From: CAYGAW01 sp964347945
Lineage (GTDB): Bacteria > Chloroflexota > Anaerolineae > UBA7937 > B3-Chlor
Direction of reading: 5' to 3'
Assembly (NCBI GenBank): GCA_964347945.1
Contig: CAYGAW010000018.1
Span: 1-5,093, forward strand
DNA length: 5,093 bases
Under the pieces are notes generated by a model, which worked only from the letters and a program-made list of their open reading frames with translations, had not been told where the DNA came from and did not search any database. The position numbers and the translations under genes were made by a program. Of this stretch, positions 4,984 through 5,093 are shown one piece after another (within the stretch, counting starts at the first letter, position 1; each line of letters starts with the position of its first letter).

Positions 4984-5093
4984 GTGAGCGGCCAGCCTGC
5001 TATGCACCAACAGTGCATCGATACCAACCGGTTGCTCGCTGCGGACGCCGTCCAGAAGGCCCAGTCCGTCCACCCCGGCACCTCTACGGGCGC
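4984..5093 (+). CDS. Transketolase, N-terminal fragment (3' truncated by window)
   Basis: Thirty-six codons are visible before the window ends. DTNRLLAADAVQKAQSVHPG followed by TSTGA corresponds to the conserved N-terminus of transketolases, usually close to IRxLAxDAVQKAxSGHPGxPMG, where the His contributes to the thiamine-diphosphate active site. The His-Pro-Gly is kept here, but the preceding Gly is Val and the PMG is STG, so the sequence diverges somewhat. Transketolase moves two-carbon units between sugar phosphates in the pentose phosphate pathway. GTG 4984 is chosen for its well-spaced GAGGAG. The gap from nnrE is 21 nt, consistent with one transcript with glk and nnrE. A full-length enzyme and a split N-terminal subunit cannot be told apart from this fragment. 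Confidence 0.8.
   Translation, partial: MSGQPAMHQQCIDTNRLLAADAVQKAQSVHPGTSTG

Overview
The window looks like a piece of a moderately GC-rich bacterial chromosome, with every supported gene on the plus strand. The flavoprotein variant, the ECF sigma/anti-sigma pair and the single-domain NAD(P)H-hydrate epimerase remind me of Chloroflexota and similar environmental lineages. That assignment is an impression from protein style, not a computed result.

Left block (1-1841): the C-terminal part of a thioredoxin-reductase-like flavoprotein, truncated by the window start, is followed by an ECF-type sigma factor. Next come a small soluble zinc-binding (ZAS-type) anti-sigma factor and a 55-residue microprotein with a C-x2-C...H-x4-H metal-site pattern. 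A reductase beside a sigma/Zn-anti-sigma pair recalls thiol-redox circuits such as SigR/RsrA with trxBA, so a redox-responsive module is a reasonable hypothesis.

Middle (1842-2318): about 480 bp with no convincing gene. It contains several inverted repeats: a perfect 12-bp pair 88 bp apart, a 7-bp hairpin, a 16-bp palindrome and a 6-bp GC-rich hairpin. It may hold promoters, operators, a structured RNA or decayed sequence. One open frame here carries a faint phosphotransferase-like motif.

Right block (2319-5093): a tightly spaced, probably co-transcribed set. It encodes a surface lipoprotein (fibronectin-III-like plus discoidin-like domains), glucokinase (glk), NAD(P)H-hydrate epimerase (nnrE) and the start of a transketolase cut by the window end. 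The lipoprotein could bind carbohydrate outside the cell. Glucokinase makes glucose-6-phosphate, transketolase feeds the pentose phosphate pathway, and the epimerase repairs damaged NAD(P)H. Together this is a central sugar-metabolism operon with a cofactor-repair gene inside it.

No tRNA, rRNA, CRISPR array or recognisable insertion sequence was seen. Nothing proves a new system. The most unusual items are the microprotein downstream of the sigma/anti-sigma pair and the inverted-repeat-rich intergenic region.
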